From contig JBOHUE010000159.1 of NCBI GenBank assembly GCA_050734185.1, positions 1-30,205 on the forward strand: DNA of 30,205 bases. The letters run 5' to 3'. Shown piece by piece: positions 7,933 through 15,286 of the stretch. Made by a program: the position numbers and the translations under genes. The notes under the pieces were generated by a model that ran no database searches, was not told where the DNA came from, and saw only the letters and a list, made by a program, of their open reading frames with translations. Origin of the DNA: JAFALX01 sp050734185 (GTDB lineage: Bacteria > Chloroflexota > Dormibacteria > Aeolococcales > Aeolococcaceae). Numbering within the stretch: the stretch's first letter is position 1; every line of letters starts with the position of its first letter.

Positions 7933-8613
7933 TCAAGCCGGAACTTTGCTGTCTTCGCAGATGAAGAGCCGCTCCACCTCCGCCTCCACCTCGACACTCG
8001 CCAGCACCACCACCTCGTCGCCGGGGTAGAGCACGGTGTCGGGTTCCGCAACGATGAGGTGTCCGCGCCGCACCACAGTGACGATGCGCGCGTCGCGCGG
8101 CAACTTGATATCGGCGATGGTCCGCTCGAGCGACGGACAATCCGCAGCCAGCGTGACCGAGAGGAGGTAGTACTGGCCGCCTTCCAATGCGTGCAGATGG
8201 ACTAGCGATCCCACCGATACGGCTTCCTCCACCAGCGACGTGTAGAGCTCGGGAGTCGACACGGCGACGTCGACTCCCCAGCTGTCCGTGAACAGCCACT
8301 GGTTGTGCGCGTCGTTGACGCGCGCGATCACGCGGGGCACGGCGAACTCCTGTTTGGCCAACAGAGAAATCACGAGGTTGTCCTCGTCGTCGCCCGTGGC
8401 GGCAACCATCACGTCCATGTCACCGACCCCGGCGGCCTGCAGCGAGGCGACCTCGCAGGCGTCGGCCACCGCCCAGCGCACATCGAGGTGCAGCTTGGAC
8501 CTCGACACCACATCTGAATCCTTCTCGATGAGAAGCACGTCGTGACCGTGATCCTTGAGGTCGGCCGACACCGCCATGCCGACACTCCCTGCCCCGGCGA
8601 CGGCAACCTTCAC
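7933..8613 (-). CDS. ceoC: TrkA-family potassium regulatory protein, CeoC-like
   Basis: A 226-aa cytoplasmic protein starting at GTG 8613, sharing a GTGA 4-bp overlap with the upstream ceoB-like gene. Residues 1-130 form a TrkA-N (RCK) Rossmann domain with GAGSVG (7-12), an acidic residue at the end of strand 2 (LLIEKD) and AATGDDEDNLV. Residues about 140-220 form a TrkA-C ligand domain ending with GDEVVVLAS. The blocks EFAVPRVIARVND, WLF-DSWGVDVAVSTP and LPRDA match what I recall of Mycobacterium tuberculosis CeoC (Rv2692). Such proteins bind NAD(H) or nucleotides and gate or regulate K+ transporters. No TrkH/KtrB channel lies in the window, so the partner may be the adjacent KimA-like symporters (inference). 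Confidence 0.87.
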   Translation of the reverse strand: MKVAVAGAGSVGMAVSADLKDHGHDVLLIEKDSDVVSRSKLHLDVRWAVADACEVASLQAAGVGDMDVMVAATGDDEDNLVISLLAKQEFAVPRVIARVNDAHNQWLFTDSWGVDVAVSTPELYTSLVEEAVSVGSLVHLHALEGGQYYLLSVTLAADCPSLERTIADIKLPRDARIVTVVRRGHLIVAEPDTVLYPGDEVVVLASVEVEAEVERLFICEDSKVPA

Positions 8614-9281
8614 GACGCGGCAACCGCGTCAGCAGTCGGCGTCAGCGCGTCCTCCAAGTGCGGCAGCGCCGACCTCTGGACAGCTATGTGCAGCAGGTCG
8701 CCTTCCTGGCCCACCAGCTCGCGGGGGTCGAGCCGTGGAACGCCGGCGCGCGAAACGGCTACCAGCCGTATCTTGCCCGGCACCTCGATCGCCTCGAGTC
8801 GTGTGCCGGCGAGGTGATCGGGCAGCACACGGTCGACCAGCAACAACGAGCCGGTCGCGTCCGACCACACGGGCGTCATCCGCTCCGGCAAGAGCCAGCG
8901 CTCCACCTGACCCACGGTCCACGTGACGGTCGCCACGGTGGGGATGCCAAGGCGCTGGTAGATCTCGGCACGCCGTGGGTCATAGATGCGCGCCACCACG
9001 CTCTGGATGCCATAGGTCTCGCGCGCGATCCGCGCCGTCAGCACGTTGGAGTTGTCCCCCGACGTCACCGCGGCGAGCGCGTCTGCACGCTCGATCTGCG
9101 CCTCCTCCAGCGCTTCACGGTCGAAGCCGGAGCCCTCGACGGTGATGCCCTTGAAGTCCTGCGGCAGGCGGCGAAACGCACGCCGCGTCTTGTCGATGAT
9201 CGCGACGGAATGCCCCTGGGCTTCGAGCGCCTGCGCGAGGCCGGCGCCGACTCGGCCGCATCCGACCAGGACTATGTGCAC
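8610..9281 (-). CDS. ceoB: TrkA-family potassium regulatory protein, CeoB-like
   Basis: A 223-aa cytoplasmic RCK protein. I place the start at GTG 9281 because the Rossmann strand then begins at residue 1 as in its relatives; a TTG at 9293 would add four residues. Features are GCGRVG (7-12), IIDKT at the end of strand 2, AAVTSGDNSNVLTARIARE, VVARIYDPRRAEIYQRLGIPT, and a TrkA-C domain from about 140. These blocks closely match what I recall of M. tuberculosis CeoB (Rv2691). It is the first of the paired TrkA-like genes and overlaps ceoC by 4 bp (GTGA), suggesting the two are made in equal amounts and may form a heteromer. It lies 40 bp downstream of the small membrane protein gene, on the same strand, so readthrough from that unit is possible. 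Confidence 0.87.
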   Translation of the reverse strand: MHIVLVGCGRVGAGLAQALEAQGHSVAIIDKTRRAFRRLPQDFKGITVEGSGFDREALEEAQIERADALAAVTSGDNSNVLTARIARETYGIQSVVARIYDPRRAEIYQRLGIPTVATVTWTVGQVERWLLPERMTPVWSDATGSLLLVDRVLPDHLAGTRLEAIEVPGKIRLVAVSRAGVPRLDPRELVGQEGDLLHIAVQRSALPHLEDALTPTADAVAAS

Positions 9282-9321
9282 CGGGCCATTCAATCATGTC
9301 GCTGCGGGGGGTGGACGGCGG

Positions 9322-9837
9322 TCAGCACCGCCCTGGTCCCGAGGGCGTCGCCGCCGCGTCGACCGTCAGCTCCTCCGTCACCGACGCCGCCGGGGTGAAT
9401 TCGCGCATCGACGGCGTCACGAGGTCGAAGCGCAGAGAATGCGGACCGGGGGACAGGCGCTCCGGCAGCACCGATGCGTCGATGGCGGGCACCTGCCGGC
9501 CGTCGATGAAGGGGACGAGCCAGTGCTGACCGTCGGTGGGCGTCACGAGCGCGCCGTCGCCACGGACGCCGCATACCGTGATGACGGCGTCTGGCGGTGT
9601 GCGCCCGAGCGGCGCCAGAATGCGCAGCCCATACGGGGCTGGCCCCGGCAGCGCGGTGTCGAAGACGAATCCCGTCACCGTGACGGCGAGGCCGACGAGC
9701 GCGACAGCGGCGGCGGCGCGGCGCCACCACCGCCGTCGCACGGCGACTGCGGCGACGAAGCCCCCGAAGAGCAGCACCGCGGCCAACCATTCGACACCGA
9801 TCGGCATGGCGCTGCCCGACAGGACGTGCGCGATCAC
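9322..9837 (-). CDS. Small membrane protein with extracytoplasmic domain, unknown function
   Basis: A 171-aa protein starting at GTG 9837, which forms a GTGA 4-bp overlap with the upstream polytopic membrane protein; this coupling is the main evidence that it is real. Two hydrophobic segments (about 15-32 and 40-60) flank an Arg-rich loop (RRRWWRR). After them comes a likely external beta-rich domain of about 105 residues (LPGPAPYGLRILAPLG...LSPGPHSLRFDLVTP). I do not recognise a family. The Pro/Gly-rich external domain and pairing with the 485-aa protein suggest the two work as a complex at the membrane (inference). An internal ATG at residue 11 is a possible alternative start. Confidence 0.6.
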   Translation of the reverse strand: MIAHVLSGSAMPIGVEWLAAVLLFGGFVAAVAVRRRWWRRAAAAVALVGLAVTVTGFVFDTALPGPAPYGLRILAPLGRTPPDAVITVCGVRGDGALVTPTDGQHWLVPFIDGRQVPAIDASVLPERLSPGPHSLRFDLVTPSMREFTPAASVTEELTVDAAATPSGPGRC

Positions 9838-11291
9838 GGTGGCGGCGCTGGCACATCACCGTGCGCTGCGGTCAGCAGCGAGTTCGCGTCGCGCGATGTG
9901 CTCGCGGCCGTGCTTGTGCTTGAGGTCTCCTGGACGACGGGCTGCGCCAGCAACCACAGGCTGGTCATCGTGTAGCCGACCATCGCGACGATCCACGGCC
10001 ATTCGCTGCGGCGTGCGTCCCCCACGTCGCGCGCCGTGCGGCCCAGAAAACGATGCGCGTCCACCACTGCCGCGATGTGGACCAGCACGATCAACACCAC
10101 CTCGCCGTACCACAGCACCGCCGACGGCAGCAGGTTCGGGTTGAGTTCGTACGAGTCGTTGAACGGCGCGGGCAGCAGCCTTACGCCGGCGAATCCGCCC
10201 GGGTTGCCCAGCAGCGGGATCAGCAGCTGACCGTTGATCGCGATGTAGTCGGCGTTGTGCGCGATCAGGTAACCGAAAGAGATCGGCAGGAGCGAGCCCA
10301 TCAATCCGGCGAGCGTCTGGATCCACGTGGTCTGCAAACGCCCGGCCCTGCGCACCGCGGCAGCGAAGCCCCCGAAGAGCAGCCACGCCACGGCAAGGAG
10401 GGCGAGGAACAGGCCGGCTTCCAGCAGGAGAAATGGTGTGGTGCCAGGCGCCATCGCGCTGGGCACCTTGATCTCGAAGCTCTTCCAAGCCGGGGTCGAC
10501 AGCAGACCGTCGAAGGAGACCGACACCAGCAGCAGGAGCAGGAACGTCATCCGGCTCACGCTCGCCTCGAACGGCGCGTCGAGGCCGCCAAGAAACCCTC
10601 GATGCCCTTGAGAGCCGAAGCGCCACCACCCGAGCCGCCCCCACGTCGACCAGAGCACGGAGAACATCTCGCCGCGCGCCGTCCATGCGTCGGCTCCGAC
10701 GAGCAGCCCCATCAGCGCGTTGACGCCCAGGTAGACCGCGAGCGCGGTCGCTGTGACGGACGGAACCGTTGCGGTGGCATTGAACACGAGTTCGCCGCAC
10801 GCGACGGCGAAGAAGATGAACGCCGCAGGCCAGTATCCGAGCCGTGCAGGCCACGAGAACCTCCGCTGCGATCCGATCATCGTGCGCCGGAGCGAATCGC
10901 GGTCTGTGAGCCGCGCCATTGCGGCGAAGGGATTGACCGGACGTGTCCAATCGCCGATGACGCCACAGCTGATCGGCACCGCGATCCAGACGAGCAGCCA
11001 GAAGGCGGTGGGGAGGATGTTCTCCGCCACCGCCTGTGATCCGATCCAGCCGAGCACCGCCAGGACGGCGACAACGAGCCAGGCGATGGCGCCGCGGACC
11101 GGCGCCCGCCTGCGCGCGACGGCGACATCGCCGGTGGGACCGGTCGCCGTCAACGGCCGGACGGCGGTTGGGAGGACGAGAAGAAACGACAGGAAGACCA
11201 CGGCGGCGCCGCCGAGCACGAACAGCCACAGCGGCACAGGGAGGTCGTATCGCTTACCGAACGCGTGAGCGAGGATGGGAATGAAGGGCAT
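9834..11291 (-). CDS. Polytopic membrane protein of the type annotated 'fenitrothion hydrolase'
   Basis: A 485-aa integral membrane protein starting at ATG 11291, with a Shine-Dalgarno-like GAGGGA about 10 nt upstream; the frame opens earlier but without a better start. The N-terminus reads MPFIPILAHAFGKRYDLPVP, matching the H-(A/G)-(L/F)-G-x-R-x-DLP-(V/I)-P start of actinobacterial membrane proteins that databases often label fenitrothion hydrolase. About ten hydrophobic segments follow, with conserved-looking polar motifs DWTRPVNPF (about 118-126), GDAWTARGEMFSVLW-type residues near 205-220 and HNADY (about 365-369). The hydrolase name is probably misleading for a natural role. It is divergent from the cluster carrying CopC-CopD, so a role in metal handling or envelope oxidation is plausible but unproven. 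Confidence 0.65.
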   Translation of the reverse strand: MPFIPILAHAFGKRYDLPVPLWLFVLGGAAVVFLSFLLVLPTAVRPLTATGPTGDVAVARRRAPVRGAIAWLVVAVLAVLGWIGSQAVAENILPTAFWLLVWIAVPISCGVIGDWTRPVNPFAAMARLTDRDSLRRTMIGSQRRFSWPARLGYWPAAFIFFAVACGELVFNATATVPSVTATALAVYLGVNALMGLLVGADAWTARGEMFSVLWSTWGRLGWWRFGSQGHRGFLGGLDAPFEASVSRMTFLLLLLVSVSFDGLLSTPAWKSFEIKVPSAMAPGTTPFLLLEAGLFLALLAVAWLLFGGFAAAVRRAGRLQTTWIQTLAGLMGSLLPISFGYLIAHNADYIAINGQLLIPLLGNPGGFAGVRLLPAPFNDSYELNPNLLPSAVLWYGEVVLIVLVHIAAVVDAHRFLGRTARDVGDARRSEWPWIVAMVGYTMTSLWLLAQPVVQETSSTSTAASTSRDANSLLTAAHGDVPAPPP

Positions 11292-11326
11292 TTGCTTGCG
11301 GTTTCCCTCTGGTTGGAGGACGGCCC

Positions 11327-11332
11327 AGGGTA
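11327..11332 (-). promoter_or_regulatory. Possible -10 element of the 11291 gene
   Basis: Read on the minus strand this is TACCCT, fitting the TANNNT pattern of high-GC bacteria. It lies 35 bp upstream of the ATG at 11291, leaving room for a short leader that includes the GAGGGA Shine-Dalgarno. No good -35 hexamer is visible. Confidence 0.35.
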
Positions 11333-11337
11333 GCGGG

Positions 11338-11349
11338 CGAAAGCTTTCG
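11338..11349. promoter_or_regulatory. 12-bp perfect palindrome between divergent promoters
   Basis: CGAAAGCTTTCG is a perfect 12-bp palindrome in the 86-bp gap between the divergent genes at 11291 and 11378. It falls where the -35 region of the rightward promoter would be, and just upstream of the leftward -10. This is a natural place for an operator controlling both arms of the cluster. The length alone is not statistically striking. Confidence 0.4.
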
Positions 11350-11365
11350 GGCGCCGTACATCGCA

Positions 11366-11371
11366 TATGCT
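11366..11371 (+). promoter_or_regulatory. -10 element of a likely leaderless promoter for the 11378 gene
   Basis: TATGCT lies six bases before the ATG at 11378, so transcription would begin at or next to the start codon. This is the usual arrangement for leaderless mRNAs in high-GC bacteria. There is no Shine-Dalgarno before this gene, which agrees. Confidence 0.5.
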
Positions 11372-11377
11372 TCGCCC

Positions 11378-12097
11378 ATGCCGCTCCGTGACAGGCGCCG
11401 GCTCCTTGTTGGAGGCGCTGTCGCGCTCGCGCTCATCGGCCTGTGGCTCGGCCACACGCTCGAGTACATGCGGGTCCTGGGGACCGCCGGCCTCAACACC
11501 GAACTCTTTGGCTCGGTGCACGCCTACATGCTCCCGCTCGGTGCGGCACTCGCGTTCGCCGCCGCCACGGGTGGGCTCTGGCTCTGGCGGCTGTGGTCCG
11601 CGCTGGGCAGGCGGGTCGACGGCGGCCGCGCCGCCATCAGGAGCCTGTTCCGTGGCAGGCCGGTGCAGCCGCCGGGCGAGCCGCCGTCCAGCCTCGGTCG
11701 CGCGCCCTCCTTCTGGGCCGGCGTGCTCGTGGCGTGGCCGGCGCTGGCGCTGCTGCAGATCGCGCTCTACATCTTTCAGGAAAACGCAGAGGCGCTCGCC
11801 GGCGGAGTCCGCGCTCCCGGTCTAGGCGCGGTGTCCGGCGTGCACTGGATGGCGCCCTTCGTGCATGCGGCCGTCGCATTCGTGCTGGTCACGATTGCGG
11901 CGGCTGTTGTCCGCCTCCTCGGGCGGCGCGTGCAAACCGTGGCGCGAATCGAGGCGGTGCTGCGCGCCCTGTTGCGAGCGCGGCGACTCCTGCCGCAGCG
12001 ACTCTCCGCTCCTGCTTCGCGCGACCTCCGAGCACCATTCCTTCTGCTCGGACTCCAACGTCGACAGCGGCCTCCACCGACGCTCTTCGCCCTCTGA
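11378..12097 (+). CDS. Four-helix membrane protein of unknown function
   Basis: A 239-aa protein starting at ATG 11378, six bases after a TANNNT element (probably leaderless). It has hydrophobic segments at about 10-24, 45-68, 108-128 and 150-175, with the motif GHTLEYMRVLG (23-33) after the first helix and SVHAYMLPLG after a short loop. The last 55 residues are Arg-rich and probably cytoplasmic. I recall similar short membrane proteins beside 'fenitrothion hydrolase' and CopC/CopD genes in high-GC bacteria, but know no function. It is the first gene of a rightward run ending at 15269, so it probably acts with the secreted protein and the CopC-CopD fusion. Confidence 0.6.
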   Translation: MPLRDRRRLLVGGAVALALIGLWLGHTLEYMRVLGTAGLNTELFGSVHAYMLPLGAALAFAAATGGLWLWRLWSALGRRVDGGRAAIRSLFRGRPVQPPGEPPSSLGRAPSFWAGVLVAWPALALLQIALYIFQENAEALAGGVRAPGLGAVSGVHWMAPFVHAAVAFVLVTIAAAVVRLLGRRVQTVARIEAVLRALLRARRLLPQRLSAPASRDLRAPFLLLGLQRRQRPPPTLFAL

Positions 12098-12111
12098 GCT
12101 GCTGAACGACG

Positions 12112-12159
12112 CGCTCCATTCGGAGCGTGTCCTCGTGCATTCACGACGAGGAGTTTTTT
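12112..12159 (+). promoter_or_regulatory. Tandem hairpins covering the Shine-Dalgarno of the 12162 gene, followed by T6
   Basis: First hairpin: CGCTCC (12112-12117), loop ATTC, GGAGCG (12122-12127). Second: TCCTCGT (12130-12136), nine-base loop, ACGAGGA (12146-12152), followed by GTTTTTT (12153-12159). The second hairpin's 3' arm contains most of the ribosome binding site (GAGGAG, 12148-12153) of the ATG at 12162. It is therefore both terminator-like and Shine-Dalgarno-masking, and could set the level of the downstream genes relative to the first gene. Confidence 0.45.
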
Positions 12160-12161
12160 CA

Positions 12162-12842
12162 ATGCATCGTCGCTTTCTGCTGCTCAGCGCAGCAGCCGCA
12201 GCGACGGCAGCGGCCCTCGTGCCTGCCGCCGTCGCGTCCGCGCACGCCGTCATCAAGGCCGGCTCATACCACGTCGCCATGGGCTGGCAGTTCGAGACCA
12301 ACGGGGGAACGGTCACCTACGTCGATCAGCCCAACGCTGTCCAGGTGTTCGTTGACACATTGGCGCCGTCGGGTGACATCGGCACCCCGGTCGGCGACCT
12401 CAACGCCGACTGCAACCACCCCGACTTCCAGGTCACCGTGACCTACGCGGGCAAGACCGGCAGCCCGCTCTGCCCAGGGAACGCATTCGACGCCGACACG
12501 GGGCTCGGGAGGATGGATGAGTACGACGCGCCGCTGACGCCGACAAAGGTCGGCGACTACACCTTCCACATCACCGGCACGATCCACGGCGCGAAGATCG
12601 ACCAGTCGGTGATGTCTAGCGACAAGACCTTCGCTTCCGTCGCCGATCAGGGCCAGGTGGAGTTTCCGGTCGCGGCGCCCGCGCTCAACGATGTGGCATC
12701 CAAGGTCGACCAGGTGAGCTCACGCGCTCAGTCCGCATCGAATGATGCGAGCCGCGGGACGATTCTGGGAGTCATCGCGATCGTCATTGCCGTCGTGCTC
12801 GGTGGCGCTGCGCTCGGCGTTACCCTGCGGCGAAGGTCCTGA
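12162..12842 (+). CDS. Secreted protein with C-terminal membrane anchor, unknown function
   Basis: A 226-aa protein starting at ATG 12162, with GAGGAG 8 nt upstream. The signal peptide (MHRRFLLLS followed by an Ala-rich core) is probably cleaved near VASAHA, leaving a mature start HAVIKAGSYHVAMGW. A beta-sandwich-like domain follows with two Cys (in DADCNH and SPLCPG), and then GDYTFHITGTIHGAKIDQSV-MSSDKTF, a block I recall from anchored proteins beside CopC/CopD in high-GC bacteria. Residues about 198-222 form a membrane helix ending in RRRS. The His-rich mature start and the context suggest a metal-related envelope role (inference). Its 3' end probably overlaps the start of the CopC-CopD gene. 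Confidence 0.7.
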   Translation: MHRRFLLLSAAAAATAAALVPAAVASAHAVIKAGSYHVAMGWQFETNGGTVTYVDQPNAVQVFVDTLAPSGDIGTPVGDLNADCNHPDFQVTVTYAGKTGSPLCPGNAFDADTGLGRMDEYDAPLTPTKVGDYTFHITGTIHGAKIDQSVMSSDKTFASVADQGQVEFPVAAPALNDVASKVDQVSSRAQSASNDASRGTILGVIAIVIAVVLGGAALGVTLRRRS

Positions 12843-14829
12843 CACGACGCATCGTCGTCTTCGCATTCTGTTCTTGGCGGTGGCGGTCGCATGGGCGGCC
12901 GCCATCGCCGCCCCGCTGATCGGCGCTGCACACGCGCTGCCACAGAGCTCCACACCGGCGGAGAGCAGCAGCGTGGACCAGTCGCCCTCGTCGGTGTCGA
13001 TCGTGTTCGGCGAGACGCCCGACCCGCGGCTCTCCTCCATCACCGTGGTCAACAGCACTGCCACCGATGTCGACGCGGGAGCTACGACGGTCGTGCCCGG
13101 CAAACCCGCGGAGCTGCAGGTTCAGTTGAAGCCGCGCCTCACCAACGGCGTGTACACGGTCACGTGGAAAACGGTGTCGACGGTGGATGGCCACCTGGCA
13201 ACCGGATCATTCGCCTACGGGGTGGGCGTCGCTGCGTCGGCTGTCCCGCGCACGAGTGCCGTCGTCGGGGCGAACCCGCCCAGTCCGCTGGCCGTGGTCA
13301 CGCGGCTCGTCCTGTTCGTCGCCCTCATCAGCGTCGTCGGAGCAATCGTGCTCGGCGTGTACGCGTTCGGGCTGCCACCACTGCTATTTCGTTCGCTCAT
13401 CGTCGCCGCAGCCGTCGCCGCACTGGTCGGGACGATCGGCGTTGTGGCGGCCCAGGCTGTGAGCGCCGGCGTCGGGCCGGGCGACGTCGTGGCCTCGTCG
13501 CTGGGCCGGGCGCTGCTTGCGCGCCTCGTCCCCGCGGTGGTGTTGATCGCCGCCGCGATCGGACTTCGACGCTCCGGAGGCACCCGCGCGCGTGTGCTCA
13601 CCGCGCTCGCGGTCCTGTCCGCGCTTGCAGCCATGGCCGTCGACGTGCTCAACAGCCATGCCGCAGCCCAGGGGCCGGCGGCGCTCAACGAGTTTGCGCA
13701 GTGGCTGCACATCGCGGCCGTCGGAGTGTGGATCGGCGGCTTGGTGGCGCTTGTTGTGACCCTGCGGCTCGAGCGAACGGGTGAGCACTCTCGGACCGTC
13801 GGCCGTCTCTCCACCCTCGCCGGCTTCGGCATTCTTGTTGTCGTCGTCACCGGGGTCTTCCGCTCCGTCATCGAAATCCAGACGTGGGGCAACCTCGTGA
13901 GCACCGCGTTCGGCGTGCTCGTGTTGCTCAAGGTGGGGTTGGTCCTCGTTCTCGCCGTGCTCGGCGCCATCAATCGCTACGGCCTCATCCCGCGACTGCC
14001 GCGTGCGATGGCTCGGCTCCGGCGCGTGGTCACGGGCGAGGTGGTGATCGCGGCGGGGGCGCTCACCGTAGCCGCCGCCCTCGTCAATGTCGCGCCGCCG
14101 GCCGAATACGCGGCCGCAGCTGCGTCGGGTCAACCCGCAAACCTTGTCGTCAGCGGAAGCGACTACGCGACAACGGTGAAGGTCACGCTGACCGTCACGC
14201 CTGGGTCAACGGGGTTCAACACCTTCGACATGCGCGTGGCCGATTACAACAGCGGTGCCGATGTGCACGCGAGCAAGGTGCTGCTGCAGTTCTCCCAGCC
14301 GTTCCGCCCCTCCCTGGGAACTTCGACACTGAGTCTGGCGCGCCAGTCCGGCGGAGACTTCTGGGCGCGCGCAGGCAATCTCTCCCTACCAGGCATCTGG
14401 CAGGTGGCCGCGATCATCGAGAACGGCCTGCACTCGACCGAGGTCCACCTCCAGCTGACCACCCTGTCGCAGCCACCGGTGATCGACGTCGGCCGGTTCA
14501 GCGGCGGGCTTCCCACCCTGTACACGATCCATGTCACCCCGAGCGTGCAGGCGCAGGTGTACCTGGATCCGAACAAGCCGGGAGCCGATCAGTTCCACTG
14601 CACGTGGCTCGACCCAAATGGCAACGAGATTCCCATCTCCGACATGACGTTCGGGATGACGACCCCCGGTGGCACACCCACCATCCTCGTGAAACGGCGC
14701 CTCGACGACATCGGCCATTTCGTCTCCGACGCCACGGTCCCCGCGGGAACCACACGCTTCGACCTGCTTGCCACCACCACCTCGGGCCAGTCGGTGGCAA
14801 CGCACATCGACCTCAAGCCCGGGAGTTGA
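12802..14829 (+). CDS. CopC-CopD (YcnJ-like) copper transport fusion protein with extra C-terminal domain
   Basis: About 675 aa. The start is uncertain: no ATG lies near the signal peptide (RRLRILFLAVAVAWAAAIAAP), and I chose GTG 12802, which overlaps the previous gene by 41 bp. After the signal comes a CopC domain whose mature N-terminus begins with His (H44, in GAAHALPQSS) and which contains TVDGHLATGSF (D129, H131), the usual Cu(II) ligands. Residues about 155-460 form the multi-helix CopD domain, including HIAAVGVWIGGLVAL. A C-terminal external region of about 215 residues follows: a YcnJ-like part (to about LPGIWQVA...LQLTTL), then an additional roughly 110-residue domain I do not recognise. 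CopCD proteins are thought to bring copper across the membrane for cuproenzymes. Confidence 0.82.
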   Translation: MALRSALPCGEGPDTTHRRLRILFLAVAVAWAAAIAAPLIGAAHALPQSSTPAESSSVDQSPSSVSIVFGETPDPRLSSITVVNSTATDVDAGATTVVPGKPAELQVQLKPRLTNGVYTVTWKTVSTVDGHLATGSFAYGVGVAASAVPRTSAVVGANPPSPLAVVTRLVLFVALISVVGAIVLGVYAFGLPPLLFRSLIVAAAVAALVGTIGVVAAQAVSAGVGPGDVVASSLGRALLARLVPAVVLIAAAIGLRRSGGTRARVLTALAVLSALAAMAVDVLNSHAAAQGPAALNEFAQWLHIAAVGVWIGGLVALVVTLRLERTGEHSRTVGRLSTLAGFGILVVVVTGVFRSVIEIQTWGNLVSTAFGVLVLLKVGLVLVLAVLGAINRYGLIPRLPRAMARLRRVVTGEVVIAAGALTVAAALVNVAPPAEYAAAAASGQPANLVVSGSDYATTVKVTLTVTPGSTGFNTFDMRVADYNSGADVHASKVLLQFSQPFRPSLGTSTLSLARQSGGDFWARAGNLSLPGIWQVAAIIENGLHSTEVHLQLTTLSQPPVIDVGRFSGGLPTLYTIHVTPSVQAQVYLDPNKPGADQFHCTWLDPNGNEIPISDMTFGMTTPGGTPTILVKRRLDDIGHFVSDATVPAGTTRFDLLATTTSGQSVATHIDLKPGS

Positions 14830-14834
14830 AAGCC

Positions 14835-15269
14835 ATGAGTCGATCGCTATTCCTTTGCGTTGCAGCAGTGTTGGTATGCGCGTGCGGGGGAACCGGAGCG
14901 TCAACAACAACCCCCGCACCGAGCTACACCCCGGCGACGCAGAACCGGCCAGCGTCGCCGGTGCAGATCACGCTCGTGTCACCGGTCAGCGGTCAGGTGG
15001 TTCAGGGTTCAACCCTGCATGTCGCCGTGTCCATCACCGGCGGCACCATCACGCCGGTCTACTCGACTCACATATCGCCAACCGTGGGCCACGTTCACCT
15101 GTACCTCAACAACCAGCTCATCTACATGTCGTACACGCTGCAGCAGGACCTGCAGGTCACTCCGGGAGCCGAATACTCGATGTATGCGGAGTGGGTCGCG
15201 TCAGACCACTTCCCGTTCAGCCCACGCGTCGTGACAGCCAAGGTGTTCTTCTCGGTAACCTCACACTGA
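14835..15269 (+). CDS. Predicted lipoprotein, Ig-like with HVHLY motif
   Basis: A 144-aa protein starting at ATG 14835, five bases after the CopC-CopD stop codon. The N-terminus (MSRSLFLCVAAVLVCAC) ends in a lipobox V-C-A-C with lipidation Cys17. A Thr/Pro-rich linker follows (about 20-43), then one beta-sandwich domain with VGHVHLYLNNQLIYMS and ASDHFPFSP. GH-x-H followed by a distant DH resembles small Ig-like domains of the DUF4399 kind; the histidines could bind metal (inference). It is the last gene of the rightward cluster and its stop codon lies inside a hairpin shared with the convergent cimA gene. Confidence 0.7.
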   Translation: MSRSLFLCVAAVLVCACGGTGASTTTPAPSYTPATQNRPASPVQITLVSPVSGQVVQGSTLHVAVSITGGTITPVYSTHISPTVGHVHLYLNNQLIYMSYTLQQDLQVTPGAEYSMYAEWVASDHFPFSPRVVTAKVFFSVTSH

Positions 15270-15286
15270 CGCGCAGGGGGCGTCAG
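15266..15286. terminator. Bidirectional hairpin at the convergent lipoprotein/cimA junction
   Basis: CTGACGC (15266-15272) and GCGTCAG (15280-15286) form a perfect 7-bp stem around a 7-nt loop. The arms contain the stop codons of both convergent genes. There is no T-tract, so termination by this hairpin alone would be weak. Confidence 0.4.

Noticed and set aside
7937..8299. N-terminal extension of the second KimA-like protein to 917 residues
   Set aside because: The extra part is an out-of-frame reading of ceoC. The paralogue aligns to the GTG at 7906 (or TTG at 7936).
9282..9321. c-di-AMP (ydaO-type) riboswitch before the potassium genes
   Set aside because: The gap before ceoB is only about 40 bp and the other gaps in the module are 60 bp or less, too short for that riboswitch.
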